Assembly (NCBI GenBank): GCA_024760905.1
Contig: CM045733.1
Span: forward strand, 70,126,001 to 70,190,000
DNA: 64,000 nt
From: Plotosus lineatus
Taxonomy: Eukaryota > Chordata > Actinopteri > Siluriformes > Plotosidae
Reading direction: 5' to 3'
The notes below the pieces were generated by a model, which worked only from the letters and a program-made list of their open reading frames with translations, was not told the origin of the DNA and did no database searches. Below, piece by piece: positions 47,160 to 59,270 of this stretch. Position 1 is the stretch's first letter, and each line of letters opens with the position of its first letter. The translations under genes and the position numbers were made by a program.

Positions 47160-48183
47160 CAGTCGGCCCTCTACTTACGAAATTAATCTGTTCCAGTGCC
47201 TTTTTCATAATCTGGAGTTTTCGTAAGTAGAGGTGAATTTTACATGTAAAACACATGATTCGTTCCAAAGCTGCCAAGACTACCCCATAAACCCTTAAAA
47301 ATGATAAAAGTACACCAATTTTGTATGAAATATGTTTTAAAAGTAAAAGAAAATTATTTACCTTTTTTTTTTTTAATCTCTCAAACCACCCATGCGACGC
47401 TTTAAAGTCCAGGGGTTGCTGGTCTGAAGAACCCTCACCCCCACCCTCCTTCACGAGGTCCTTAAATATGGCGGTTGCTTTTTCCAAAATAATCACCTCC
47501 GTCACCATATCTCCGCTTTTAATGCCTCCTTCTGCTTCAATATCGTTCCGAAATAATCGCCTCCATCACTGTATCTCCACTTTTAAGGTCTCCTTCTGGT
47601 TAAATATTGTCCCGATTGTAGACGGGTTTCAGCCATACTCCTTTGCGATTTTGCTCAACAGCATCCCACTTTCGGATTTTTTAATTATCTCCTGCTTCAC
47701 TTCGATTGATAACGGAGCCCACTTCTTCTTTTCGGTGTCACCGCGAATCACTTTCTTGGGATCCATGATAGATAACGAAAATATAACGCTGTAGTGATCA
47801 CTCTCAAAAAACTCACGAGCCAACAGTGAATTTCTCCATTGTGAGATTAATAAAGCTGTATCTTATCTTATCTTATCTTATCTCTTATCTCTTCAACTTT
47901 CCTTCATGTGTGTGACAAACAGGAAGTATGGATACAGAAATGGGTACAGTTCAGCTCTCTCCTGGCCAATGGGAGACCAGCGGGGTGGGATGTTGGGAGA
48001 CAGCCAATGAGAGAGCAACTCACACATTGTTTGAATGGCACATTTTAATATGTTTGAATGGTGCATTTGGCGCTTTTCATAAAAATAGGTCGTTTCGTAT
48101 ACAGAGGAAGAAAATTTAGGAAAATGTTTTTCGTAACCTGGATTTTTCGTATTCAGAGGCTTTCGTAAGTCGAGGGTCTACTG
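47160..48183 (-). mobile_element. Pogo/Tigger-like element, copy 2, with a LINE tail inside
   Basis: The ends 'cagtcggccctctacttacg' and 'cgtaagtcgagggtctactg' are inverted, with TA outside both. The minus strand encodes 'MDPKKVIRGDTEKKKWAPLS' and 'IEVKQEIIKKSESGMLLSKI' then 'AKEYG', a pogo-type N-terminal helix-turn-helix. Further along it reads 'EVIILEKATAIFKDLVKEG' and 'FKASHGWFERLKKKK', like the second CENP-B-type DNA-binding domain. The catalytic domain is absent. Confidence 0.85.
47828..47890. mobile_element. Short LINE 3' tail with (TTATC)n inside the pogo-like element
   Basis: 'gaatttctccattgtgagat' then 'taataaag' and a 'tcttatcttatctta' run look like the extreme 3' end of a fish LINE. 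The paralogous element at 28700-29595 has 'ccaacagt' joined directly to 'cttgttcaactcgcc' at this point, so the segment is an insertion. Confidence 0.75.
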
Positions 48184-48186
48184 TAT

Positions 48187-48189
<3 letters not shown>

Positions 48190-48222
<33 letters not shown>
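48190..48222. repeat. (TA)n microsatellite
   Basis: A TA run directly after the pogo-like element. Confidence 0.9.
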
Positions 48223-49395
48223 GTACAAATATTATATAATAATTATGGGATGTGCAACAATTTGAACACCCTTTGATTATGCCTCAGAACTTAACTATTT
48301 AGGCCTGAGTTGGATCATTACGAGTCCTTACTTCAGAGAAAATAGATTACAAATATTGGAGCATTAAAAATGATCTCTTTCTTCAAAGCTTGTGCCAAAA
48401 TCCAGCAGCTGTGGGCTACTATGAGTAGTGGATTGATGATCTGAAAAATTAATCAAACTGATACCCGCAAAGCAAGAAATCCAGCGATCGATATCTCTAC
48501 TGATAGGTGTCCGAGTCTGGGTTTGTTTTTCAATGCCATTCTTTTCACACTGTTTTCATTTGTATCACCAGTCTCCGTTTAAATATCCGGTTAACAAGTT
48601 CATGTTCTGTAAAGCTTCTGATTTAAGTGTTTGCTCCAGAAACATTTATTGATCTGCAAGTCTGTCCATCTCCCTGAGTTAGATACCTGTAACCTGTGTG
48701 TTTTATTGTCTGCGAGAATCAGTAGTGGCTTTTGGGTGTCAGTTTTGTCATTAACAATAAATCTGTTCACTACTATGTATTACTATTACGAATATTATTA
48801 TTTATACAATTGTTATCATTATCATCATTATTATTACTGCCTGTCATCATGCAAGTCTGTGATACATAACGGCCACTCAGCATCAAATCAGCAACATGAT
48901 AGACCTATTGGGTTTCCTGCTGTGCACAGAGACAGAGGAAGGACATGGGACAATCAAGGTGAAACTTTTGTTCAAGTCCCCAGACTTGAACATCATCATC
49001 ATCATCATCATCATCAAAACTTTGGGTGGATTTTGGATATGTGCAAACCAATTAGCCAAAGAGTAATTTGGAACAAGAGGTTCTACAGGGAAGAGTGGTG
49101 TAAAATGACTAACAAGAAATGAAAGAAAGATGGTTACAAAAAGCACTTGCAAGTTGTGATATCTGCCAAATGGGGTGTTACCAATTATTGAAAGTCAGGA
49201 ATCCCGACTTTTGCACACGCCACAATGGAGTGTCTATTTTACACTCAGGTGAGAATCGTCGCATGTCAGCTCTTTGGTTATTTACAGCTGGTGTCATCCC
49301 TCCCTGCTCCCCAGCTCCACTGTGTTACACGCATATTTCAGGTTGGAGTACATATAGACATATACTATATAGACAGTACGCAGAAAAACTATATA

Positions 49396-49843
49396 CAGGG
49401 TTCCCTCACTTTCCGCGGTTAATTGGGACCGAAATCCCCCCCGCAACCGCCGAATTCCACGAAGTAAGATTGACCCCCCCCTGACTGACGTATACGTACA
49501 TGTATGTGTATATAATATCAATAAATACATATTCAATGCTATAAATGCTTATAATAATTAAACATTCAAAAATAATGCATAAGATGTGAATAAAATATAA
49601 ATACACACACATACAGACGCGCGCACACAGATGTGCACCTCACAAAAAAATGTAAGTAGCTTTGATGGTGGGGTTTGGGTTGATTTTTAGTTTTTGTTTG
49701 TTTGGGTTTTTTTTTTTTTTTTTTTGCATAATTGGCCTTGTTTTGTTAAATTTTTCGATACAGGTATTCGATGAATATTAAAAAAAAACCCACAATGCAC
49801 TGAAGCCGCATGAATTGAAGCACGAAGTAGCGAGGGATCCCTC
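49396..49843. mobile_element. M-type DNA element, intact ends
   Basis: The terminal repeats are 'cagggttccctcact' and 'agcgagggatccctc', inverted with two mismatches, and TA lies outside both ends. The 448-bp interior is AT-rich with no ORF. The end structure and TA target suggest the Tc1/mariner-pogo group, non-autonomous. This copy serves as the empty-site reference for the RTE insertion at 3831-4089. Confidence 0.8.
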
Positions 49844-50068
49844 TATAAAGTTCTAAGACATTTTTATATATAAGTCTCAGTATAAACAGAGCTGTTGATT
49901 ATGAACCCCTAGGTGCTTCTGTCTGTTTTACTATGTTATGTACACCCAGGTACAAACAGGCACATTGGTTATTCCACTCTGGGTACAAATAGCTTTGTTG
50001 ATTATTGACACCTCAGTAGAAATAGCATCTGTTTTCATTATTGAATTTTCATTGAAGGTTCATCAAAT

Positions 50069-53000
50069 TATTATTATTATTCTTTTCGGCTTTTTCCCTT
50101 TTTCAGGAGTTGCCATAATGAATCATCTGATTCGCACGTTTGATTTGGTGTAGGTTTTTACATCGGATGCCCTTCCTGACACAATGCAGCCGTGAGGGAG
50201 GGGCACAAGCCAGTGTTCACCCTCACGCTGGTCCCAAGCCCAGATAAATGCAGAGGGTTGCAACAGGAAGGGCATCCGGCATAAAACTTGTGCCAAAATT
50301 CTCATGCAAATGATCAAAATGAAATTCATACCGGATCGGTTGAGGCCCGAGTTAACAACGACCACCATCAGTGCCGTTAACTAACAGGGTGCTGGTGGAA
50401 ATTGGACTACTATTGGTCGAAGAAGGAGTGGTGGGAGGCGTATCCGTAGGGGGAGAGAGAAGAGGAAAGGCATGAGTCTAGGACTGAAAGTAGGGACTTT
50501 GAATGTTGGAACTATGACAGGAAAAGGTAGAGAACTGACTGACATGATGCAGAGGAGGAAGGTGGACATACTGTGTGTTCAGGAGACTAAGTGGAAAGTG
50601 TAGCAAGGATCAGGGTTTAAACTGTTTTTTCATGGTGTGGATGGGAAGAGAAATGGAGTAGGAGTCATCTTGAAGGAGGAGTTTGTCAGAAATGTCCTAC
50701 AAGTGAAAATAGTGTCAGACAGAGTGATGAGTCTCAAATAAGAAATTGAAGGTGTGATGTTCAATGTTGTTAGTGCTTATGCCCCACAGGCAGGATGTAA
50801 ACTAGAAGAGAAGGAGAGATTCCGGAGTGAGTTAGATGAAGTGATGCCGAGTACCCCCAGAGGTGAAAGAGTGGTCATTGTTGCAGACTTCAAAGGATAT
50901 GTTGGTGCAGGAAATAGAGGAGACGAGGAAGTGATGGGCAGGTTTGGTATCCAGGACAGGAACACAGAAGGACAGATGTTGATAGATTTTGCAAAAAGGA
51001 TAGAAATGGCTGTGGTGAATACTTTCTTCCAGAAGAGACAGGAGCAGAGGGTGACTTGCGGGTGAGTGTTGCCAAACAGCATAGGATGGTGGTGTGCAGG
51101 ATGACTCTGATGGTGAGGAAGGCGAAACAGGCAAAGGCAGTGCAGAAGACAAAATGGTGGAAGCTGAAAAAGGAAGAGTGTCGTGTTGTCTTCAAGGAGG
51201 AGTTGAAACAGACTTTGGGTGGTCAGGAAGTGCCTCCAGATGACTGGACAACCACAGCCAATGTGATCAGGGAGACAGGTAGGAGAGTACTTGGTGTGTC
51301 CTCTGGAAGGAAAGTAGATAAGGAAACTTGGTGGTGGAATGAGGAAGTGCAGGAGTGTGTACAAAAGAAGAGGTTACCTAAGAAGAAGTGGGAGATTGAG
51401 AGGACTGAAGAGAGTAAACAGGAGTACAGGGAGACACAGCGTAAGGCGAAGGTAGCGGTGTCAAAGGCCAAATAGAGGCGTATGATGACTTGTATGATAG
51501 GTTGGACAGTAAGGAAGGAGAAAATGATTTATACAGGTTGGCACAGCAGAGAAATAGAAATGGGAAGGATGTGCAGCAAGTTAGAGTGATAAAGGACAGA
51601 GAGGGAAATTTATTGACTGATGACAGAAGTGTGCTGGGAAGATGGAAAGAGTACTTTGAAGAGCTGATGAATGAGGAAAATGAGAGAGAGAAAAAAGAGT
51701 AGAAGGGGTGACCGTTGAGGACCAGGAAGTAGCAAAGATAGTATGGGTGAAGTGAGGAAGGCATTGAAGAGGATGAAGAGTGGAAAGGCAGTTGGTCCTG
51801 ATGAGAGACCGGTGGAGGTATGGAAGTGTCTAGGATTTTCTGACAAGAACATTCAACAAGGTCTTTGAGAATGAGAGGATGCCAGAGGAATGGAGAAGTG
51901 TGCTGGTGCCCATTTTTAAGAACAAGGGAGACATGCTGAGTTGTGGCAACTACAGAGGGATAAAATTGATGAGACATACGATGAAGTTATGGGAAAGAAT
52001 AGTGGAAGCTAGACTAAGGGCAGAGATCAGCATTTGTGAACAACAGTTTGGTTTCATGCCAAGAAAGCGTACCACAGATGCAGTGTTTGCTTTGAGGATG
52101 TTAATAGAGTAGTACAGAGAAGGTCAGAGGGAGCTGCATTGTGCTTTTGTGGATCTGGAGAAAGCATATGACAGGGTGCCGAGAGAGGAACTGTGGCATT
52201 GTATGAGGAAGTCTGGAGTGGCAGAGAAGTATGTTAGAATGGTGCAGGACATGTATGAGAGATGTAAGACAGTGGTGAGGTGTGCTGTCGGTGTGACAGA
52301 AGAGTTCAAGGTGGAGGTGGGACTGCATCAAAGGTCAGCTCTGAGCCCCTTCTTGTTTGCTATGGTGATGGACAGGCTGACAGACGAAGTTAGACAAGAA
52401 TCTCCATGGACTATGATGTTTGCAGATGACATTGTGATCTGTCGTGAGAGCAGCGAACAAGTGCAGGAAAATCTAGAGAGGTGGAGGTATGCCCTGGAAA
52501 GGAGAGGAATGAAGGTTAGCCTCAGTAAGACAGAATATATGTGTGAGAATGACAAGGACCCAAGAGGAACGGTGAGGTTACAGGGAGCAGAGATAAGGAA
52601 GGTGGAGGAATTTAAGTACTTAGGCTCAACAATCCAGAGCAATGGAGAGTGTGGAAAAGAGATGAAGAAGCGTGTGCAGGCAGGTTGGAATGGTTGGAGA
52701 AAAGTGTCCTGTGTGATGTGTGATAGGAGAGTATCGGCAAGAATGAAGGGAAAAGTGTACAAGACGGTGTTGAGGCCAGCGATGTTGTATGGTTTAGAAA
52801 CTGTGGCCCTGGGGAAAAGGCAGGAGGCAGAGCTGGAGGTAGCAGAGATGAAAATGTTGAGGTTGTCTTTGGGAGTAACAAGGATGGATAGGATCAGGAA
52901 TGAGTCCATCAGAGGGACAGCACATGTAAGATGTTTTGGTGAGAAAGTCAGAGAGGCGAGATTGAGATGGTTTGGACATGTACAGAGGAGGGATAGTGAG

Positions 53001-53456
53001 TATATTGGTAGTAGGATGCTGAGGTTGGAACTACCAGGCAGAAGGCCTAGAGGAAGACCAAAGAGAAGATTTATGGATGTGGTGAAGGAGGACATGGAGG
53101 TAGTTGGAGTAAGAGTAGAAGATGCAGAGGATAGGGTGAGATGGAGGCAGATCATTTGCTGTGGCGACCCCTGAAGGGAACAGCCAAAAAGAAAAGAAGA
53201 ACCACCCCTTCCTGACACAACCCTTTAGCAAGGGGCAGAAACACGCTGACAGCTATGCAGCTATTCCTTACGAAAGTCAGCAATGGTTCTTCTACATCTG
53301 TCACCATAGACAGTGAGAGACATGGCCGGCCTTTGATAACCCAGTTCGCTGCACTGGGGGGACAGTGACAACCTTGTGGAGAGTGGGACTTGAAACGCCC
53401 AACCTTAGAATCAGCGATCCAGCACCCTTTACCACCAGGCCACCACTGCCCACTGA
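50069..53456 (-). mobile_element. S2 SINE with RTE tail, split by a near full-length RTE
   Basis: The two pieces are 50069-50184 (RTE-type tail, 'cttttcggctttttcccttt') and 53206-53456 (S2 body and head, ending 'accaccaggccaccactgcc'). The outer duplication 'gttcatcaaat' lies at 50058-50068 and 53457-53467. The inner duplication of the RTE is separate. Confidence 0.9.
50185..53205 (+). mobile_element. RTE LINE, near full length, inactive
   Basis: This 3021-bp plus-strand copy has a 15-bp duplication 'cccttcctgacacaa' at 50170-50184 and 53206-53220. A 5' UTR precedes an ATG at about 50472 ('MSLGLKVGTLNVGTM'). The apurinic endonuclease domain follows, with 'VVSAYAPQAGC' and 'KQHRMVVCRMT', and then reverse transcriptase with '[20 protein letters not shown]', '[14 protein letters not shown]' and the catalytic 'MMFADDIVI' at about 52411-52437. 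It is broken by a TAG near 50600, a deletion of about 90 bp in the endonuclease (near 51060, removing the region of 'VDYIL'), further frameshifts, and a TAG at about 52110. Confidence 0.92.
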
Positions 53457-54059
53457 GTTCATCAAATCTCATAATTAATTGTCATGTGCAGATATATATG
53501 TATATTGTGTATATACATGGTATATATGTCATATTTCTATTAGGAGCACGTTTTGTTTACATACTGCACCCCAGAAATCAACACAACATAGTGATGAGTG
53601 CACTAACTTTCACACTCAAATGTAGATGATCCTTTCATTGCTTGTGTACGTCCTTTTCATCCATTCATCAGTTTCTAACCTCGGAATTGTTGTTTAGCTG
53701 AGAAAGGCTTCTCTGCCAGCAAGCACATGGAGAGACTCTAAACTCCAGCAACTTGCGATCCAGAGAATGATTTGCAATCTTACTAACATCTGGTCAGCAG
53801 TGGTGCTATGGTGGGCCCGGTCTGTTAATAGACAGGATATCAGGTTTCTGTCTAATTGTTTCGAGCAACAGATGGGCACCAGTCAGTAACAGTATACTCG
53901 CAAAGTGCATGTGTGATAAGCGTACCCATTACATGTGAACAAGGACGACTATAATGTCAGAGGATTTCCATCTTTCTGTTCTTCAGAGCCACACACAGCA
54001 CAATCCTGAGTATTTATCAAACCTATATATTAAAGCCTGCTGTGAGAAATACTATGAGT

Positions 54060-57000
54060 CTTCTTCTTCTTCTTTTACTTTCGGCTGCTCCCTTCAGGGG
54101 TCGCCACAGCAAATCATCCGCCTCCACCTCACCCTGTCCTCCGCATCTTCTTTTCTGACTCCAACAACCTTCATGTCTTCCTTCACCACATCCATAAATC
54201 TCTTCTTCGGTCTTCCTCGAGGCCTTCTGCCTGGTAGTTCCAACCTCAGCATCCTACTGCCAATATACTCACTATCCCTCCTCTGTACATGTCCAAACCA
54301 TCTCAATCTAGCCTCTCTGACTTTGTCTCCAAAACATCTTACGTGGGCTGTCCCTCTGATATACTCATTTCTGATCCTATCCATCCTCGTTACTCCCAGG
54401 AGAACCTCAACATTTTCATCTCCGCTACCTCCAGCTCTGCCTCCTGCCTTTTCCTCAGCGCCACTGTTTCTAAGCCATACAACATCGCTGGCCTCACCAC
54501 CATCTTGTACACTTTTCCCTTCATTCTTGCTGACACTCTCCTATCGCACATCACACCTGATACTTTTCTCCAACCATTCCAGCCTGCCTGCACACGCTTC
54601 TTCACCTCTTTTCCACACTCTCCATTGCTCTGGATTGTTGAGCCTAAGTACTTAAAATCCTCCACCTTCGTTATCTCTGCTCCCTGTAACATCACCGTTC
54701 CTCCTGGGTCCTTCTCATTCACACACATGTATTCTGATTTTCTGAGGCTAACCTTCATTCCTCTCCTTTCCAGGGCATACCTCCACCTCTCGAGATTTTC
54801 CTGCACTTGTTCTCTGCTCTCACTACAGATCACGATGTCATCTGCAAACATCATAGTCCATGGAGATTCTTGTCTCACCTCGTCTGTCAGCCTGTCCATC
54901 ACCATAGCAAACAAGAAGGGGCTCAGAGCTGACCCTTGATGCAGTCCCACCTCCACCTTGAATTAAATCGGTCACACCGACAGCACACCTCACCACTGTC
55001 TTACATCTCTCATACATGTCCTGCACCACTCTAACATACTTCTCTGCCACTCCAGACTTCCTCATGCAATACCACAGTTCTTCTCTTGGCACCCTGTCAT
55101 ATGCTTTTTCCAGATCCACAAAGGCACAATGTAGCTCCCTCTGACCTTCTCTGTACTTCTCTATTAACATCCTCAAGGCAAACATTGCATCTGTGGTGCT
55201 CTTTCTTGGCATGAAACCAAACTGTTGTTCACAAATGCTGACCTCTGCCCGTAGTCTAGCTTCCACTATTCTTTCCCATAACTTCATCGTATGGCTCATC
55301 AACTTTATCCCTCTGTAGTTGCTGCAACTCTGCACGTCTCCCTTGTTCTTAAAAATGGGCACCAGCACACTTCTCCTCCACTCCTCCGGCATCTGCTCAC
55401 TCTCTAGTACCGTGTTGAATGTTCTTGTCAGAAAATCTACTGCTACCTCTCCTAGACACTTCCATACCTCCACAGGTATATCATCAGGACCAACTGCCTT
55501 TCCATTCTTCATCCTCTTCAATGCCCTTCTCACTTCACCCTTACTGATCTTTGCTACATCCTGCCCCTCAATGGTTACCTCTTCTACTCTTTTTCTCTCT
55601 CATTTTCCTCATTCATCAGCTCTTCAAAGTACTCTTTCCATCTTACCAGCACACTTCTGTCATCAGTCAATAGAGTTCCCTCTCTGTCCTTTATCAATCT
55701 AACTTGCTGCACGTCCTTTCCATCTCTATTTCTCTGCTGTGCCAACCTGTATAGATCATTTTCTCCTCTTTACTATCCAACCTATCATACAAGTCATCAT
55801 ATGCCCTCTGTTTGGCCTTAGCCACTGCTACTTTAAGCCTTGCGCTGTGTCTCCCTGTACTCCTGTTTACTCCCTTCGGTCCTCTCAATGTCCCACTTCT
55901 TCTTGGCTAACCTTTTCCTTTGTACACACTCCTGCACTTCCTCATTCCACCACCAAGTCTCCTTATCTACTTTCCTTCCAGAGGACACACCAAGTACTCT
56001 CCTACCTGTGTCCCTGATCACATTTGCTGTGGTTGTCCAGTCATTTGGAAGCACTTCCTGGCCACCCAAAGCCTGTTTCAACTCCTCCTTGAAGACAACA
56101 CGACACTCTTCCTTTTTCAGCTTCCACCACTTTGTCTTCTGCTCTGCCTTTGCCTTTTTCACCTTTCTCACCATCAGAGTCATCCTGCACACCACCATCC
56201 TATGCTGTTTGGCAACGCTCTCACCCACGATGACTTTGCAGTCACTGACTTCCTTCAAATTACATCGCCTACACAAGATGTAGTCTACCTGTGTGCGCCT
56301 ACCTCCGCTTTCATAAGTCACCCTATGCTCCTGTTTCTTCTCAAAGAAAGTATTCACCACAGCCATTTCCATCCTTTTTGCAAAATCTATCAACATCTGT
56401 CCTTCTGCGTTCCTGTCCTGGATACCAAACCTGCCCATCACTTCCTCGTCCCCTCTGTTGCCTGCCCCAACATGTCCATTGAAGTCTGCACCTATGACCA
56501 CTCTTTCACCTCTGGGGGTACTCTGCATCACTTCATCTAAGTCACTCCAGAATCTCTCCTTCTCTTCTAGCTCACATCCTGCCTGTGGGGCATAAGCACT
56601 AACAACATTGAGCATTACACCTTCAATTTCTAACTTGAGATTCATCACTCTGTCTGACACTCTTTTCACTTTTAGAACATTCCTGACAAACTCCTCCTTC
56701 AAGATGACTCCGACTCCATTTCTCTTCCCATCCACACCGTGATAAAATAGCTTAAACCCTGCTCCTAAGCTTTTAGCTTTGCTACCTTTCCACCTGGTCT
56801 CCTGAACACACAGTATGTCCACCTTCCTCCTCTGCATCATGTCAACCAGCTCTCTACCTTTTCTGTGCATAGTTCCAACATTCAAAGTCCCCACTCTCAG
56901 TCCTAGACTCATGCCTTTCCTCTTCTCTCTCTCTCTGCCTACGGACACGCCTCCACCTCTCCTTCTTCGGCGTCTTGACCAACAGTAGTCCAATTTCCAT

Positions 57001-57218
57001 CAGCACCCTGTTGATTGACAGCACTGATGGCGGTCGTTGTTAACCCGGGCCTCGACCGATCCGGTATGGAGGTAATACTTTTGATTTGCATTTTAAGTAA
57101 TTGGCATTGGTTTTACGTCGGATGCCCTTCCTGACACAACCCTCTGCATTTCTCCGGGCTTGGGACCGGCATGAGGGGGAGAGACACTGGTTAGTGCCCC
57201 CCCACCTCATGGCTGCAT
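54060..57218 (-). mobile_element. RTE LINE, near full length, inactive, opposite strand
   Basis: This 3159-bp minus-strand copy is flanked by a perfect 19-bp repeat 'tgtgagaaatactatgagt' (54041-54059 and 57219-57237). The endonuclease half is open from 56993 to 55833: 'LRVGTLNVGTMHRKGRELVD', 'ILCVQETRWKG', 'VVIGADFNGHVGAGN' and 'QVDYIL'. The reverse transcriptase half shows '[20 protein letters not shown]', '[16 protein letters not shown]' and '[13 protein letters not shown]', but the frame shifts near 55850, 55590, 54950 and 54385. It therefore cannot make a complete protein without repair. It is the more complete endonuclease copy of the two. Confidence 0.93.
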
Positions 57219-57660
57219 TGTGAGAAATACTATGAGTGTTGAGCAATAATGATACTGATGGTATTTAATGCATGAGAGTTTAGTAGATAAATAATATACA
57301 GTATCAATAAAATATCAAATAATTCTTAATTCTCAGAAAAATAAAAATCATAATACGACTGGAATAAAAAATAAATTTCTGGTTTTTAATCAGTGCTTGC
57401 GCCCAGAAATTCAGACAATGTAAAAACCACACAGAATGCAATTCCATGTTAAACGGTGTGATTGTGAGTTTGGTTTAGTTCTGTTTGCAATAGTTATATT
57501 TTATACATATTTTTTAGCATGAATTTAATGTATATGTAAAAAGACTGCTCATCTATGGTGTATTGTACAGCATCAGCCACTTTCTCTACCTTTAGCTTTA
57601 AAAGCTCTTGGGCTTCAACAATCACCTTTTATTTCGATTGAAAATGAAAGCGCACATTGC

Positions 57661-57778
57661 TTTCATTCATTCGTTTTCTGATTTGTTTAATCCTAATGAG
57701 GGTCAGGGGGAGGTGGTGCCCATCTCAGCCAACTCTTGGTGAGGGAAAAGTACACACTGGACAGCTCGCCAGGCCATA
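57661..57778 (-). repeat. SINE tail fragment
   Basis: Minus-strand tail of the L2-like type: 'cattcgttttctgatttgtt', 'aatcctaatgagggtcaggg', 'ggacagctcgccaggccata'. Confidence 0.7.
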
Positions 57779-57813
57779 TGTCACTTTATATTGTATAGGT
57801 TTTTCAAAAGTTC

Positions 57814-58146
57814 TGGGGCAGTGGTGGCCTTGTGGTAAAGGTGCTGGATCCGAAGCCCCACTCTGCACGGGTTGTCACAGACCCCCCCCCCGTGAGGCTA
57901 ACTGGGCTATCAAAGGCCAGCCATGTCTCTCACTGTGTACTGTGTATGGTGTGAGGTTCATGTAAAAGAACAATTGCTGACTTTCGACAAGAGGAGCTAC
58001 ATAGCAATCAGCGTGTTTTTTGCCCTGCGACGGCCTAGCGAGCTGCCCAGGGTGTACTCTACTCTCTCCCGGAGTCAGTCGGGGTGGGCTCCAGTCTTCC
58101 TATGACCCTAATTAGGATTCAGTGTTTGCAGAAAATGAATGAATGA
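57814..58146 (+). mobile_element. S2 SINE with L2-like tail
   Basis: The head is 'ggggcagtggtggccttgtg', shortened in its middle. The body is 'gaacaattgctgactttcga', then 'aatcagcgtgttttttgccc', 'gcgacggcctagcgagctgc' and the tail to 'ctaattaggattcagtg'. Confidence 0.85.
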
Positions 58147-58524
58147 AAATGTTCTGATGAGAAACAGAATTTTTTTTAAATTTTTGTCCTGCCTCGAGTC
58201 GGCCTGTTCCTGGCCCATCTTTAGTGTCTTCCACCTTTAAAGAGTAAAAGCGAGCGAAAAGCTAAAGAGAGACAATCATTTCAACATTCTTTTCCTTCAA
58301 TAATTTTCACAGTATTCTGTATAGTGATGTACGTAAAGCCCACCAAAGCCACCACAGATGCCCCACGAGGTCCCACCTGAGGGACAGGTACAGTACAGTT
58401 GGTGTTTTTCTGAGACTGTACAACACGCCCTGATGTTCCAGCCAGGACAAACTGCCTCTGTAGCTCGTGCGCCCTGAAGTCTGACCTTTGAAAGAAACTT
58501 TCAGTGTTGAACTTGTCCTCATAC

Positions 58525-58963
58525 CTGAGCTGATCTCATGACTGCAGTCTGGAGACTGGTGGCCCGCGGGGTGCCGGACTCTCCCCTGCTGGCTGAACAA
58601 CGCCGCTGCGCTCCCGAAGGCTGATGAGACTGCTGGCGATGACGATGCTGATGCTGATGCTGAGCTGGAGGTCGCGACTCTGGGCCTCATGTCCCCGGCG
58701 TGGCGATGCCCGGATGGAGGCTGATGTTGCGCTTGATGGATGCTCGTCTGATGGAGCTGCAGTCGCTGCTGGTACGGGTACGGCGGCGTGTACGTGATGG
58801 CGTGAGAGCGCCGCTGGCTCGCGCCGTCCCCCAGCTGTGGGATCTCCACCATGGTGGGTCGATCGTGCCTCGCCTTCACACGCTTGCTCGCGAAGCTCCG
58901 CGCCTGGCCGCCCATTTTGGGCTCCGAGAGACCATCGTCCGCCCCCAGCATCTCCGCCTCCAT
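58525..58963 (-). CDS. bend4: bend4 exon 1: start codon and low-complexity N-terminus
   Basis: This exon encodes residues 1-146. The ATG at 58961-58963 opens 'MEAEMLGADDGLSEPKMGGQ', similar in layout to the mammalian start. 'FASKRVKARHDRPTMVEIPQ' then carries a basic patch and the conserved 'RPT(M/L)VE(I/L)P' motif. The rest is rich in Ser, Ala, Gln, Pro and His ('SSSASASASSSPAVSSAFGS') and probably disordered. The donor 'TCAG|GTATGA' ends the exon at 58525 in phase 1, joining exon 2 as 'ISSENRLILD'. The exon is GC- and CpG-rich compared with the AT-rich intron. Confidence 0.9.
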
Positions 58964-59270
58964 GACCCGCGTCGCTAAATCTCCGGCACGCGCTCAGCTG
59001 CCGCTTCGGGTGACGTCGAGTCCGGCTGTGACGGATTAAAGAGCGGCGCTCTCGTGCCGCCGCCTCTGATCTCCCCGCTGTCTGTTACTTCGGTGTCTCG
59101 GCGTCTCGCCGCGCGTCTCCAAACACTTCCAACTGTGTGCGAGGTGACTTTACTGACATGCTGCTGCTCCAATCCCCTGGCGAGCACAACACGCCTCTAC
59201 CAACAGGGAAACACTGGCGGGACCGGCACGCGCCCTGCGGGGCATCTGCACCGAAAAGTGGGCGTGTCCA
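58560..59270 (-). promoter_or_regulatory. CpG-rich bend4 promoter and first exon
   Basis: CpG dinucleotides are dense here and rare in the neighbouring DNA. The stretch covers exon 1 and about 300 bp upstream, as expected of a CpG island promoter. Within it 'tgacgtcg' at 59011-59018 resembles a CRE and 'gtgggcgtgtcc' at about 59260-59271 resembles a GC-box or KLF site. I see no clear TATA box at a fitting distance. Site functions are inference. Confidence 0.55.

Noticed and set aside
53954..54655. Plus-strand 233-codon ORF
   Set aside because: It is antisense to the minus-strand RTE at 54060-57218 and composed of Ser/Leu/Pro-rich shadow sequence.
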